A stretch of DNA of 64,000 nucleotides, from NCBI RefSeq assembly GCF_029266855.1, contig NZ_JAQSWB010000002.1, positions 372,001-436,000 on the forward strand, read 5' to 3'. Within the stretch, counting starts at the first letter, position 1; the number at the start of each line of letters is the position of its first letter. Both the position numbers and the translations under genes were made by a program. Source of the DNA: Fluviicola sp. GTDB lineage: Bacteria > Bacteroidota > Bacteroidia > Flavobacteriales_D > Crocinitomicaceae. Positions 37,395 to 47,407 of the stretch are shown in pieces. The notes below the pieces were generated by a model. That model ran no database searches. It was not told the origin of the DNA and saw nothing but the letters and a program-made list of their open reading frames with translations.

Positions 37395-38419
37395 GGCTTC
37401 ACAAATGGTAATCGTGCGTTTGCACTAACAGTCTGATCTGCAAATTGATTGTTTTCTGCCAGGAACTTTCCGGCAATTGCGATCATTGCAGCATTGTCTG
37501 TACAATATTCAAATTTTGGAATAAATACATTCCATCCGAGTTTTTTTCCTTCTTCCTCCAATTTCTTTCTCAAGCCTGAATTTGCAGAAACCCCACCGGC
37601 AATTGCGATGTCTTTGATTCCCGTGTCAGCTGATACTTTCCGGAGTTGTTTGAAAAGAATCTCCAAAATGGTAGCCTGTATAGACGCACACAAATCAGCC
37701 TTATTTTCCGCTATGAACTGCGGGTTTTTGGCTACTTCTTTCTGGATGAAATAAAGTACGGAGGTCTTTAAACCACTAAAACTGAAATTGTAACCCTCAA
37801 CCTGAGGCTTTGCAAAAGAAAAGGCAGCGGGATTTCCTTCTTTCGCGTATTGATCAATTAAGGGACCGCCCGGATAAGGGAAGCCTAATATTTTTGCTGT
37901 TTTATCGAAAGCCTCTCCGGCTGCATCGTCGATAGTTGTCCCAAGCACGATCATTTCTGTCGGAGAATCAACCCGGACCAATTGCGTGTGTCCACCTGAA
38001 ACGGTCATGCAAACAAATGGAAAGTGTGGTACGGGAACTCCTTCATTGATGAAATGAGCCAGAATATGGGCATGCATATGATGAACAGCAACCATTGGTT
38101 TGTTCAGTGCAAGACCCAGTGATTTTGCAAATGCAGTACCTACAACCAATGAGCCCATCAGTCCGGGACCTTGTGTAAATGCAATTAAATCAATATCTTT
38201 AAGTGAAACAGCGGCTTTTTTTAAGGCTGCGTCAACTACGGGAATGATGTTCTGTTGATGTGCACGTGAAGCTAATTCAGGGACTACGCCACCATATTGT
38301 TCATGAATTGCCTGGCTGGCCGTAACGTTAGATAAAATGGTATCATCTTTGAGTATGGCAGCTGAAGTATCATCACAAGATGACTCAATTCCTAAAATTA
38401 CTAATGATTGTTGGCTCAA
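37391..38419 (-). CDS. tsaD: tRNA N6-threonylcarbamoyladenosine synthase TsaD
   Basis: A 342-residue enzyme of universal tRNA t6A37 synthesis. ILGIESSCDDTSAAIL, the metal-binding VHHMHAHILAHF, VSGGHTQLV, and the late IAGGVSANSGLRKKL and YCTDNAAMIAI are all present. The first codon is TTG at 38419: no in-frame ATG lies just upstream or early in the protein. The divergent tamB start is only 24 bp away, so the two promoters overlap. Overlaps the downstream RNA methyltransferase gene by 4 bp. Confidence 0.96.
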   Translation of the reverse strand: MSQQSLVILGIESSCDDTSAAILKDDTILSNVTASQAIHEQYGGVVPELASRAHQQNIIPVVDAALKKAAVSLKDIDLIAFTQGPGLMGSLVVGTAFAKSLGLALNKPMVAVHHMHAHILAHFINEGVPVPHFPFVCMTVSGGHTQLVRVDSPTEMIVLGTTIDDAAGEAFDKTAKILGFPYPGGPLIDQYAKEGNPAAFSFAKPQVEGYNFSFSGLKTSVLYFIQKEVAKNPQFIAENKADLCASIQATILEILFKQLRKVSADTGIKDIAIAGGVSANSGLRKKLEEEGKKLGWNVFIPKFEYCTDNAAMIAIAGKFLAENNQFADQTVSANARLPFVKP

Positions 38420-38425
38420 CTTTGT

Positions 38426-38433
38426 TAAATTTG
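38426..38433 (+). promoter_or_regulatory. -7 promoter box of tamB
   Basis: TAAATTTG, a perfect TAnnTTTG match 10 bases before the tamB ATG. It lies in the 24-bp gap between the divergent tsaD and tamB starts. Confidence 0.5.
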
Positions 38434-38443
38434 TATATAATAC

Positions 38444-41400
38444 ATGACAAAAGTACTCAAAATACTAGGTAGAATAGTAGGGATTTCTTTTGAATGGGTG
38501 CTTTTGGTGCTCATACTCTTGGCATTTGCCATTCGTACAAGCCAATTTCAAACTTATTTGGGATCGCTCGCGACTAATTTTTTATCTAAGGAACTAAATA
38601 CGGAATTGCGCATTGGCAAGATCGATATTGTTTTTTTTGATAAGATTTATTTGAAGGACGTTTTTGTGCGGGACCTTCAAGGGGATACTCTGGCCTCGCT
38701 GAATCAGATCATGGTTCGCGTCAAGAGCTTTGACCCGGGAGGTGAATTCATCAACCTGAGAAGCGTTGGGCTTCTGAAAGGAAGAGTAGGAATTACACGG
38801 GATTCGATCAATGGAGATTACAATTACGAGTTTATTGCTGATTATTTCTCAGGCAAAAAATCCAAGAAACCCAAGTCGGATCCGCCTAAAGTTACGATTG
38901 ATAATGTGAATATCGAATGGGTGACTATTTCCTATGACGATAACCGGAAGGGCCGGAATACCTACGGAATGGATTATGACCATTTGAGGTTTAATGATGT
39001 AATCCTTCACATAGTTGATTTCGAGGAGGAAAAAGGAGTTCTGTCATTTCAGTTAAAGCATTTGCAAACCCAGGAAAAATCAGGTTTTTGGTTAAAGCGC
39101 TTATTCGCGAACGCGGTTATCGATCCGCATAAGGGAATTCTGTTGAGTAATGTGGAAATCAATACTTCGCGTTCCACGATCTATGCTTCCAAATTAAACA
39201 TGTTGATGAATTCCCTGAAAGGAATTAATGATTTCGTGGATAGTGTGTCATTTGATGCGGTAATAGATTCTTCGCGGGTTAGCTTTTGGGATGTCTCCCA
39301 ATTTGGGACAGCTTTGGAAGGGATGAACGAAATGGTTTCATTGAGTGCCGTTGTAACTAAAAAAGTAAAGAATTTAAAAATAGACAACCTGGATTTGCGT
39401 TTTGGCTCCCGAAGTGTTGTACGCGGGAATTATTCCCTGCCGGATTTCAGGGATCTTTCAGCTTCGGGTTTTAATGAACAAATTGATTATGCATTCATTG
39501 ATTTTTCGGATGTAGAAGAAATCAAACTTCCCAAAGATGCAGGAAGGAATAATATGAACTTTGCTGAAATGATAGACAGGCTTGAGTATGCCGAACTTCA
39601 AAATACCAGTGTGAAGGGTTCTGTAGACAAGTTTGCCCTGAAAAGTGATAAATTGAGATCAGAACTGGGTTCTGTTCAAGTAGATAACGAGATCATTTTT
39701 AAGAAACTCAAAGAAGGAGGCTATTCATTTGACCGGACAAGCGATAAACAATACGACATTGTAGTTGATAGCTTTAACCTGGCGAAATTCCTCGATAACT
39801 CCCAGTTTGGAAATGTAGCCGGCCAGGTTTATTTAAGTGGTGTGGTTGGCCAAAAAGATATGATCCGATTGGAAACACTCGAAGGGGATATCACGAAATT
39901 CAGGTTCAATGAGTATACTTATTCCAACATTAAAGTAAGCAACGGTTCATTCATTGAAAATGTCCTGGATGCGGACCTAAACGTTGATGATCCTAATTTA
40001 AAGCTGGCATTTAACGGAGCTATTGATGTCTCTAAAGTCCAGCATTTCGATTTCAAAGTTCAGATTGAAAAAGCGAACCTGGGACATTTAAACTTTGTGA
40101 AAGACCCGGAATCCTCATTTACCGGAAACCTGGACCTGGATCTCAGAGGAAGTTCTCTGGAAACGTATGAAGGTTTAATTAATGCCAACAGCATTGAGTT
40201 CATTGAGAAAGGTAAAAAAATGACTTTGCCGGAATTAAGTCTTTACATCGAACGGAATCCTGAAAGTGACCGCTTTGAGCTGCGAAGTGATATTGTGGAT
40301 GCCGATATAAATGGAAAGATCAATTTCAAAACGATTCCTATCGCTGTTAATAACGGACTTTCCGATGCATTCCCTTCTTACTTTTCTCCTAAGCCTTTTC
40401 CAAAGGGAATGGAATCGAAAGATCATTTTGACATGACTGCTACGATTAAAAATTCACAGGACTTCTTAAATATTTTCGCCCCGAAATTAGAGATCGCTTA
40501 CGGGACTGTTGTGAAAGTTGAACTTGATTCACGGGCACATCACCAGATGCTGGATATACAATCGTCCAAAATAAGCTATGAAAAGCTGATGAACGAGAAG
40601 AGTGATGCTTACATGACCAATGTGGTTTTACATCAGGAATTTACACACGGAACCGGAACGCTAACATTGAATGCCGGCAAGACCCAATTAAGGGATTCCC
40701 TGGATGTGGAGAATATCCAGCTCACAATGGACGGGACTAAAAACATTTATAAGACAGATTTAAGCTGGAATATTGGGGTGCCGAATACTTCCGAATTTGA
40801 TTTTGTTGTAGACGTTCGTGAAGAAGGGGAGTTTGATATCCAGGTAAAACCTTCCTATTTCTCAGTTAAAAACCACAAGTGGGAAATTATGAACACCGGT
40901 CAGCTGATCTACAAGAAAAAACACCTGGAGATTAAACACCTGATGCTGGAAAGAGAGAATCAGTTCTTATCGGTTAATGGTATTTTATCCGAAAACCCGG
41001 AAGATTATCTGACAATCAATGCGAATGAATTGCATGTGGAAGAATTCTCATCACTTTTGGGATCGGAAATCAAAATGCAGGGAAGTTTGGATGGAACTGC
41101 CCGCCTGGCAACACCGTTTACAGATATTAAAGTTGACGGAGATTTTGTTTTGAGAGATCTTTTCCTGGAGGGACAGGAAGTCGGGGATGTTCACTTGAAC
41201 GGTATCTGGGTCGACCTGGAAAAAAAGATCATTCTGAACGGCGATTTAAAATACCGCGATCTGCAAACATTTGATTTCAACGGCTACATTTTGCCGATGA
41301 AGAAGGATGATAACATCAACTTCGACCTTGAGTTTAAGGACATGAATTTATCTTTTGCAAATGCTTTCATGGATCCGAAAGTCATTTCAGATATTTCGGG

Positions 41401-43102
41401 AACCATCAAGGGAGTTATTCAAGCAAAAGGAAGCTTGGAAGAACCGGAAATTACCGGAAATCTGCAATTGAAAAACGGAGGTCTGAAAGTTGGGGTTCTG
41501 GGAACGCACTACAGCCTGAGCGGTCCGCTTAAATTTGACGGAAAGAACGATGGTATTTATGGAGCGTTCCCGGTACTGGACGATGATGGAAATACTGCTT
41601 ATGCACTTGCAACTATATTCCACAACAATTTCAAAGATTTCTCACTAAGTTTTGATGTGGCTTTTGATGAATCCGTGGGTGGGTTCAGGGATCCTGTCAG
41701 TAAACGGCCTTTGCGTCCTACAGATAAATTCATGGTATTGAATACCGGGTACAAGGAAGGAACAGTGTACTATGGAAAAGCATATGCAACAGGTACGGCG
41801 AGTATTCTGATCGAGAAGGGAAATACTGAAATTGATGTCAGGGCAAAAACTAAGAAAGGAACTGAAGTCATTTTGCCAATGTATGGCGCAAAAGAGATCG
41901 GTGAATTTGATTTCATCGACTTTAGTACGGATAGCATTGAAGCAGAGAGGAAGCTGGATTTAACGGGAGTTAACTTGAACCTGGATATTACCGCAACACC
42001 TGAAGCAAATATACGCTTGATACTGAATGACCAGACACAGGAAGAAATACGTGCAACAGGCCGGGGTAATATTCTTTTATCAGTCGATAACCTGAACCAG
42101 ATCCGAATGACTGGTCAGTACATTATCAACAGCGGACAATACGATTTCGTTTTGAACCCGATCAGGAAAACCTTTGAAATAGACCAGGGAAGTAACATTA
42201 CCTGGACAGGAAGTCCGTACGATGCAAATCTGGATATTAAGGCGTACTACAGGGTAAATGCAAGTTTGGACGAATTGAACCGCGACCAGATCGGTGGATC
42301 CTCGGAAACGAAATCGGAGGTGCGTTGTGTTCTGAATATTGGTCAGACGCTTTCGAATCCTTCCATTACACTGGATATTGAGGTTCCGAACGTCAGTGAA
42401 TCCGGGAAAGCTGTACTTAGTAAGATCCGGTCAGATAAAGACGAATTACAAAAACAATTCTTCACCCTTCTGGTGTTTAACAGGTTCCAGGGAGTGGGAG
42501 GAAGCTCAAACGGCAGTTACGGTGGAGTTGCAGAAGTAATTACACGCCAAATCAATGCGGCTTTGGATCAGTTGTCCAAAGATGTGAAAATGAACGTTGG
42601 TTACAATGATAACTCAGTAACGGGCGATAAGAATTTCCAGTTCGGGTTGCAGCGCGCATACGGGGCAAAACAAAACATTGTGTTAAAAACCTCTTTGGGG
42701 GTTTCGAACAATACTTCTACCGGTGCTACTCAGAATTCCCTGATCGGTAGTTTTAACCTGGAATACCTGATCAACGAGGATGGAACTTTCCGGGTTTCGA
42801 TCTTCAATGAATCAAATGACAAGGGAATTCTGAGTAATAAGGATAAAGGGGAATTCACCCAGGGTGTTGGTTTACATTACGAAGAATCTTTTAACAACAT
42901 CAGCGAATCGCGGATCATTGAGTTTTTTGCAAACTTGTTCAGAAAGAAAAATAAGGTAAATAACTCCAAACGGAAAAACCGCGTTCCCGTAGATTATATT
43001 CCGGGTCAGTCGCCTGCTATTCCGGAGAAAAAAGAGGATGACGTTCCTATTGTACCTGAAGAACCAAAAACAGAACCTGAAGAAACAACTCCCAATCCTT
43101 AA
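38444..43102 (+). CDS. tamB: TamB-like translocation/assembly module protein
   Basis: A 1552-residue envelope protein. A single N-terminal transmembrane helix (about 14-35) precedes a long run of repeating beta strands (GSLDGTARLATPF, GNLQLKNGGLKVG, INGILSENPEDYLTI type). The DUF490/TamB C-terminal domain lies at about 1100-1480 with SGTIKGVIQAKGSLEEPEITG, GRGNILLSVDNLNQIRMTGQYII and the ending VGYNDNSVTGDKNFQFGL. TamB-family proteins bridge the inner and outer membrane and move lipids or barrel proteins. A Pro/Glu-rich tail (VPEEPKTEPEETTPNP) follows, an addition beyond the usual end. Single gene, divergent from tsaD. Confidence 0.9.
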   Translation: MTKVLKILGRIVGISFEWVLLVLILLAFAIRTSQFQTYLGSLATNFLSKELNTELRIGKIDIVFFDKIYLKDVFVRDLQGDTLASLNQIMVRVKSFDPGGEFINLRSVGLLKGRVGITRDSINGDYNYEFIADYFSGKKSKKPKSDPPKVTIDNVNIEWVTISYDDNRKGRNTYGMDYDHLRFNDVILHIVDFEEEKGVLSFQLKHLQTQEKSGFWLKRLFANAVIDPHKGILLSNVEINTSRSTIYASKLNMLMNSLKGINDFVDSVSFDAVIDSSRVSFWDVSQFGTALEGMNEMVSLSAVVTKKVKNLKIDNLDLRFGSRSVVRGNYSLPDFRDLSASGFNEQIDYAFIDFSDVEEIKLPKDAGRNNMNFAEMIDRLEYAELQNTSVKGSVDKFALKSDKLRSELGSVQVDNEIIFKKLKEGGYSFDRTSDKQYDIVVDSFNLAKFLDNSQFGNVAGQVYLSGVVGQKDMIRLETLEGDITKFRFNEYTYSNIKVSNGSFIENVLDADLNVDDPNLKLAFNGAIDVSKVQHFDFKVQIEKANLGHLNFVKDPESSFTGNLDLDLRGSSLETYEGLINANSIEFIEKGKKMTLPELSLYIERNPESDRFELRSDIVDADINGKINFKTIPIAVNNGLSDAFPSYFSPKPFPKGMESKDHFDMTATIKNSQDFLNIFAPKLEIAYGTVVKVELDSRAHHQMLDIQSSKISYEKLMNEKSDAYMTNVVLHQEFTHGTGTLTLNAGKTQLRDSLDVENIQLTMDGTKNIYKTDLSWNIGVPNTSEFDFVVDVREEGEFDIQVKPSYFSVKNHKWEIMNTGQLIYKKKHLEIKHLMLERENQFLSVNGILSENPEDYLTINANELHVEEFSSLLGSEIKMQGSLDGTARLATPFTDIKVDGDFVLRDLFLEGQEVGDVHLNGIWVDLEKKIILNGDLKYRDLQTFDFNGYILPMKKDDNINFDLEFKDMNLSFANAFMDPKVISDISGTIKGVIQAKGSLEEPEITGNLQLKNGGLKVGVLGTHYSLSGPLKFDGKNDGIYGAFPVLDDDGNTAYALATIFHNNFKDFSLSFDVAFDESVGGFRDPVSKRPLRPTDKFMVLNTGYKEGTVYYGKAYATGTASILIEKGNTEIDVRAKTKKGTEVILPMYGAKEIGEFDFIDFSTDSIEAERKLDLTGVNLNLDITATPEANIRLILNDQTQEEIRATGRGNILLSVDNLNQIRMTGQYIINSGQYDFVLNPIRKTFEIDQGSNITWTGSPYDANLDIKAYYRVNASLDELNRDQIGGSSETKSEVRCVLNIGQTLSNPSITLDIEVPNVSESGKAVLSKIRSDKDELQKQFFTLLVFNRFQGVGGSSNGSYGGVAEVITRQINAALDQLSKDVKMNVGYNDNSVTGDKNFQFGLQRAYGAKQNIVLKTSLGVSNNTSTGATQNSLIGSFNLEYLINEDGTFRVSIFNESNDKGILSNKDKGEFTQGVGLHYEESFNNISESRIIEFFANLFRKKNKVNNSKRKNRVPVDYIPGQSPAIPEKKEDDVPIVPEEPKTEPEETTPNP

Positions 43103-43186
43103 TTTCTTCCATTTTATAATTAAAGTATCCCGATCTTATAGGTCATTAATTGCACTTTAATTACTTTTACTCCATTGAAATTGTCT

Positions 43187-44671
43187 ATGAAAAAAGTTTT
43201 AATTGCAAATAGAGGAGAAATAGCTCGAAGAGTAATCCGCTCGTTAAAGAAAATGAATATCGCTACCGTAGCGATCTATTCTGATGCCGATGCCTTGGCT
43301 CCGCACGTTCAGGAAGCGGATGAAGCAGTGTATGTCGGAAAATCCCCTTCGTCGGAATCTTATTTGCAACAGGACCTGATCTTAAAATATTGCAAGGAAT
43401 TAGGGGTTGAAGGAATTCACCCGGGATATGGTTTCTTGTCGGAAAATGCAGGTTTTGCGCGAAAAGTAAAGGAAGCAGGTATTAAATTTATCGGACCTTC
43501 CCCCGAAGCAATGGAATTGATGGGAGATAAGCTTTCCGCAAAACAGGCAGTGAAAAGTTATAACGTTCCTTTGGTTCCCGGAGTTGACGAAGCGATCACC
43601 GATGTTGAAGCTGCTAAAAAAATTGCTGCAGAAGTCGGTTTCCCGATCCTGATCAAAGCATCCGCCGGTGGTGGTGGAAAAGGAATGCGCCTGGTAAACA
43701 ACAATGAGGAGTTTGAAGAGCAAATGAAAATGGCTCAAAGTGAAGCGCGTTCTTCTTTTGGTGATGATGCGGTTTTTATTGAAAAATTTGTAACAAAACC
43801 TCGTCATATTGAAATCCAGGTTTTTGCCGACCAGTTGGGGAATACAGTGTACTTGTTCGAACGTGAATGCTCTATCCAGCGCCGTCACCAAAAAGTTATC
43901 GAAGAAGCACCTTCTGCCATTTTATCACCTGAACTCCGCCGTCAAATGGGAGAGGCTGCAGTGGCTGTTTGTAAAGCATGCAATTACGAAGGTGCAGGAA
44001 CAGTGGAATTCCTTTTGGATGCAGAATTGAATTTCTACTTCCTGGAAATGAACACGCGCTTGCAGGTAGAGCATCCCGTGACGGAAGAAATTACCGGGAC
44101 CGATTTGGTTGAATGGCAGGTACGCGTTGCAAGAGGAGAGCGTTTACCCAAATTACAGGACGAATTAAATATTCACGGTCACTCCATTGAAGTACGTGTT
44201 TATGCAGAAGATACACTGAACGGATTCATCCCGGATATCGGAACATTAAACAGGTACCGCAGACCGAGAAAAGATATGGCGCGCGTAGACGATGCGTTTG
44301 AAGAAGGAATGGAGGTTCCGATCTACTACGATCCGATGATTGCCAAGTTGGTTGTTTGGGGTGAAACACGTGAGGAAGCTATTGAAAAAATGATCACTGC
44401 GATAAACAATTACCAAATTTCAGGATTGAAAACTACTTTGGACTTTGGTAAATTTGTGATGATGCATCCGGCATTCCGCTCAGGCGATTTCGATACTAAT
44501 TTCGTGAAACATTATTTTGAAGACCCGACAGTAATGTGGGATATGTTTAAAGATGAGAAAGCGGCCCTGGAGGCAGGGATCGGTCAGATCTGGAATGACC
44601 TGACTGAGAAAGCAAATAAAAATGCTGCTTCAAGAAACATTACTTCCACCTGGAAATTACATGCACATTAA
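43187..44671 (+). CDS. accC: Biotin carboxylase (AccC-type)
   Basis: A 494-residue ATP-grasp enzyme that carboxylates biotin on a carrier protein. LIANRGEIARRVIRS starts the biotin-carboxylase N-domain, followed by KASAGGGGKGMRLV (ATP-grasp glycine loop), EKFVTKPRHIEIQVF, ECSIQRRHQKVIEEAPS, MNTRLQVEHPVTEEITG and the C-domain EDTLNGFIPDIG. It exceeds the 445-450 residues of classical AccC by a C-terminal tail, as in subunits serving propionyl-CoA or other carboxylases. No carrier (accB) gene is adjacent, so the partner cannot be named. Start set at ATG 43187, not the upstream TTG at 43175. Confidence 0.9.
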   Translation: MKKVLIANRGEIARRVIRSLKKMNIATVAIYSDADALAPHVQEADEAVYVGKSPSSESYLQQDLILKYCKELGVEGIHPGYGFLSENAGFARKVKEAGIKFIGPSPEAMELMGDKLSAKQAVKSYNVPLVPGVDEAITDVEAAKKIAAEVGFPILIKASAGGGGKGMRLVNNNEEFEEQMKMAQSEARSSFGDDAVFIEKFVTKPRHIEIQVFADQLGNTVYLFERECSIQRRHQKVIEEAPSAILSPELRRQMGEAAVAVCKACNYEGAGTVEFLLDAELNFYFLEMNTRLQVEHPVTEEITGTDLVEWQVRVARGERLPKLQDELNIHGHSIEVRVYAEDTLNGFIPDIGTLNRYRRPRKDMARVDDAFEEGMEVPIYYDPMIAKLVVWGETREEAIEKMITAINNYQISGLKTTLDFGKFVMMHPAFRSGDFDTNFVKHYFEDPTVMWDMFKDEKAALEAGIGQIWNDLTEKANKNAASRNITSTWKLHAH

Positions 44672-44688
44672 CGAATTTGATGAAATAT

Positions 44689-44719
44689 AAAAAGGCTACT
44701 GATTCACAGTAGCCTTTTT
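44689..44719. terminator. Bidirectional terminator between accC and the barrel gene
   Basis: 13-bp perfect stem AAAAAGGCTACTG/CAGTAGCCTTTTT with a 5-base loop, between converging genes. Confidence 0.85.
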
Positions 44720-44723
44720 TTGT

Positions 44724-46061
44724 TTAGTATAACCTGATTTTCAGAACCAGTTGCAGCCTGCTGTTTCTGTCAAAGGTCTTGTTGAACGAATTGTTTTTGG
44801 TAATATCGGTGAAGCCGAAATGATAAAGAGCATGTGCCGACATGTATCTGCTGAATTGAAATGAATACCCAAGCGAAGCAGAGAAGTTGAAACGATTAAA
44901 AGTGCTGTAGTACAGTTTACTGTTTACTCTGCTGTTTTCCTCAGAAGTATAATTCTGAATTTCATAACGTTCCCCCGGATCTTTAAGCAGGTATTCAACT
45001 CCCAAGCCTGCTGTCAACCTGTGTTTCGCTGCCAGCTGAAAACTCATTTGTGGAGCAAAACTGATGTAATTCAGGGTAGTTTTATTCAGAATGGTAGTTG
45101 TATTATCCGAATCTGTGGTGTCACCGACCTTCCGTTTGTAGGAGATCCTGGAGATGGAATGGTATTCCAACCCTGCTCCGATAGTAAATCTCGGGTTGAT
45201 CTGATAACTGTAAGAAACTCCGATACTTTCTCTGAATGTTGCCCGGTTTTGCAATTCTTTCATTCCAAACAAAGTATTCACTCCCAGGTTGATATACACA
45301 GAATGTTTCCTGAAATCAGTATCCGCTTGATGCGGAGGATTCGGTATAGTGATTAAATACTGAGTTGAGTCCCCCGGAAAAGCTAAATATGCCGGTCTTG
45401 TCGGTAAAACTGTGAGATCGGATTGTAACAAGGAATCACGGATTGTTTTTCCGGTTAATTTATCCTGAGAGTCATCGGAATCCGGACTTGTGTTCCGTGT
45501 ATCTTTTTGTTTCACTGTATTATGCTCGGATTCATCCGGATTAACTTGGTCCGAAGCAGCAGGAATGAAAGTTGATCTTTTGTGTTTTTTCGTTTTGTTT
45601 TTGGTGAATTTACTTCTCGTTTTATCTTTTTGATTTGTTACACTAATGTTTGAAGCAGCTCTGGTTTTGCTTTCAGTATTATTTTTTACAGATTTTTTAT
45701 CGTCTGCAAAAGGTTTTTTCACCCCCTTTGTTTCCGCAGATTGTTCCTTGTTCCCCTTAGCCTTTGTTGAAATTGTCGAACCGGTTTGAGTATCCGGTTT
45801 TATGCTGCCTGAAACCTTGTTTTCGGCCAATGGATGTCTCGTATCCGTATTTGAAGGAGCTACTCCATTTGTGAAGAAATAAATCCCGATCAACAATAAA
45901 GCAGCAAAACCTGTCGACGAAATGATCCACCAAATCAACAGACGGCGTCTGCGCTTTTGTTTTTCCGCGTCGTACAATGCAAAGGCATCCTGCATGTAGC
46001 TTTCGTTGAATTCCAATCCTTCCGGAATAGGATAGTCTTCTGTGTTGTTAAAATCTTTCAT
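44724..46061 (-). CDS. Membrane-anchored protein with C-terminal outer-membrane barrel, sigma-factor partner
   Basis: A 445-residue protein with an unusual layout. Residues 1-41 are cytoplasmic, polar and end in a basic stop-transfer (KQKRRRR). A single transmembrane helix follows (about 42-64, LLIWWIISSTGFAALLLIGI). Residues about 65-250 are a low-complexity Lys/Ser/Thr/Asp linker without a clear fold. The last about 195 residues are barrel strands (SVYINLGVNTLFG, FTIGAGLEYHSISRI, LTAGLGVEYLL, ending LQLVLKIRLY). Lacking a cleavable signal, it could span both membranes. ATG at 46061 has AGGTGAAG before it; it starts 7 bases after the sigma-factor stop. Suggested partner or anti-sigma of that factor (inference). 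Confidence 0.7.
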   Translation of the reverse strand: MKDFNNTEDYPIPEGLEFNESYMQDAFALYDAEKQKRRRRLLIWWIISSTGFAALLLIGIYFFTNGVAPSNTDTRHPLAENKVSGSIKPDTQTGSTISTKAKGNKEQSAETKGVKKPFADDKKSVKNNTESKTRAASNISVTNQKDKTRSKFTKNKTKKHKRSTFIPAASDQVNPDESEHNTVKQKDTRNTSPDSDDSQDKLTGKTIRDSLLQSDLTVLPTRPAYLAFPGDSTQYLITIPNPPHQADTDFRKHSVYINLGVNTLFGMKELQNRATFRESIGVSYSYQINPRFTIGAGLEYHSISRISYKRKVGDTTDSDNTTTILNKTTLNYISFAPQMSFQLAAKHRLTAGLGVEYLLKDPGERYEIQNYTSEENSRVNSKLYYSTFNRFNFSASLGYSFQFSRYMSAHALYHFGFTDITKNNSFNKTFDRNSRLQLVLKIRLY

Positions 46062-46068
46062 CTTCACC

Positions 46069-46605
46069 TTAATTGAGGTCTAACATTTTTCGCAATTTCT
46101 TCTTCGCATCGGAATAGTGCCACATGCTGGTATTTTCATTGATGTCCAGCAAACTGGCAATTTCATGATGTTTGTAGCCGTCAATCGCATATAGATTGAA
46201 TACACTTTTGGTCATAGGAGGCAACAGGTTTGCTTTCTCCCTGATCAGTTCAATTCGTTCCTGCAGCAATTCATCCACTTCCGTATCCCATGATGTTTGG
46301 GAATATTGAGTAATATCTTCAATGGGCAGAACGCGTTCTCTTTCGCGTTTTTCCTTTTTCAGTTCGTTCAAAATGGTATTGATCAGTACGCGCTTTGCCC
46401 AATAATCAAATGGATTCTCAGGATGGTATTGCTTTAGGTTAAGCAAAATGTTTACAAAACCCAAATTGAAATAATGAACTGCCTGCTCTTTTCCATTCGC
46501 ATAGCGATAAGCTGTACCGATAAATTTGGCATAACATTGCTTATAGAAGAGTTCCTGCGACCTTCTGTCTTCTTCAATACAACGCTTAATCAATTCGCTT
46601 TCCAA
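46069..46605 (-). CDS. ECF RNA polymerase sigma factor
   Basis: A 178-residue sigma-70-family extracytoplasmic-function factor. Region 2 lies around QELFYKQCYAKFIGTAYRYANGKEQA and FDYWAKRVLINTILNELKKEK. Region 4 lies at about 125-178 with LLPPMTKSVFNLYAIDGYKHHEIASLLDINENTSMWHYSDAKKKL (parts), a helix-turn-helix. The only suitable start is TTG at 46605. It lies 20 bp behind a barrel gene and 7 bp ahead of the membrane-anchored barrel protein, all on the minus strand, so the three are probably one transcript. No FecR-type anti-sigma factor is present. Confidence 0.9.
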   Translation of the reverse strand: MESELIKRCIEEDRRSQELFYKQCYAKFIGTAYRYANGKEQAVHYFNLGFVNILLNLKQYHPENPFDYWAKRVLINTILNELKKEKRERERVLPIEDITQYSQTSWDTEVDELLQERIELIREKANLLPPMTKSVFNLYAIDGYKHHEIASLLDINENTSMWHYSDAKKKLRKMLDLN

Positions 46606-46625
46606 GGGATACGTTTTTAGTTGTA

Positions 46626-47324
46626 TTAAAATTTAGCTGTTAAACCGATCGATAATAATGGTCCGCCAAGTCCTACTTCAGTGAGCAAACTCATGTTTTT
46701 ACTGAAGTTGTAGCGTAATCCATAGCATAACCTGCTTGCAATCGGGAAACCGCGTGAAAGATCAAAACTTGAATCGCCCGGGACTCCTTCCTGGTCATCT
46801 TCTCTGAACTTGCTGAACTTCAGGTTAACTCCCAGTGCAGTGTAGAAATAAGTATTCACTTTCGGACGGTCAACAAAAAAATGACGGGTATATACTACCT
46901 GGAAACGCAAACGGTTCATGCTGTAAAATATCCCTTTGCTGGAAATGTCATAAGATGAAGAAGTGCTGTTCCAGATAGAATCGGTTCGCGTACCTGAAGC
47001 CCGGTATCCATTGTAGGTTGCCATGAAACCAATGCTGTTTTTTTTGTCCCATTTGTAATCAAATCGCAGGAAAAGTGGTTTGATTTTCACATCCGTAACA
47101 ACGATGTCTGTCTGAGAAGACCGGATATTGTTAATGGAATCACTGACATAATACATCGTTACTTCCTGGTTAGGACTGTGGAAATAGCTTACTAATCCAT
47201 ATCCCAGGGAAAGGTTGAATTTTTTATAGGTGCTGTCAGCTACTTGCGTGCGACCAACTACCGGTATTAATATCCCGATTAAAAGCACGAGTTTCCAAAT
47301 GGAATGTTGAGGTGTTCTTTTCAT
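46626..47324 (-). CDS. Outer-membrane beta-barrel protein
   Basis: A 232-residue protein with a signal peptide (1-27, ending GRTQ). Strand pattern includes LGYGLVSYFHSP, LFLRFDYKWDKKNSIGFMATY, FVDRPKVNTYFYTALGVNLKFS and the final YNFSKNMSLLTEVGLGGPLLSIGLTAKF (parts), a PorT/OmpX-like small barrel. The ending closely resembles that of the gene at 47468 (LGIGGPILNVGFHYRF), so these are paralogues. It lies 20 bp ahead of the ECF sigma gene. Confidence 0.75.
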   Translation of the reverse strand: MKRTPQHSIWKLVLLIGILIPVVGRTQVADSTYKKFNLSLGYGLVSYFHSPNQEVTMYYVSDSINNIRSSQTDIVVTDVKIKPLFLRFDYKWDKKNSIGFMATYNGYRASGTRTDSIWNSTSSSYDISSKGIFYSMNRLRFQVVYTRHFFVDRPKVNTYFYTALGVNLKFSKFREDDQEGVPGDSSFDLSRGFPIASRLCYGLRYNFSKNMSLLTEVGLGGPLLSIGLTAKF

Positions 47325-47407
47325 ATGCTACTCAAAAGATGAGGTTCCGGTGAATAAACAATTGTCAAATCAAAAACCTTTGGTCAAATGTTGTTTTTTT
47401 TTGAAAA

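Noticed and set aside
43400-43891. 163-residue minus-strand frame inside accC
   Set aside because: Fully antisense to the conserved ATP-grasp region; composition (Phe/His-rich) is typical of a reverse frame.
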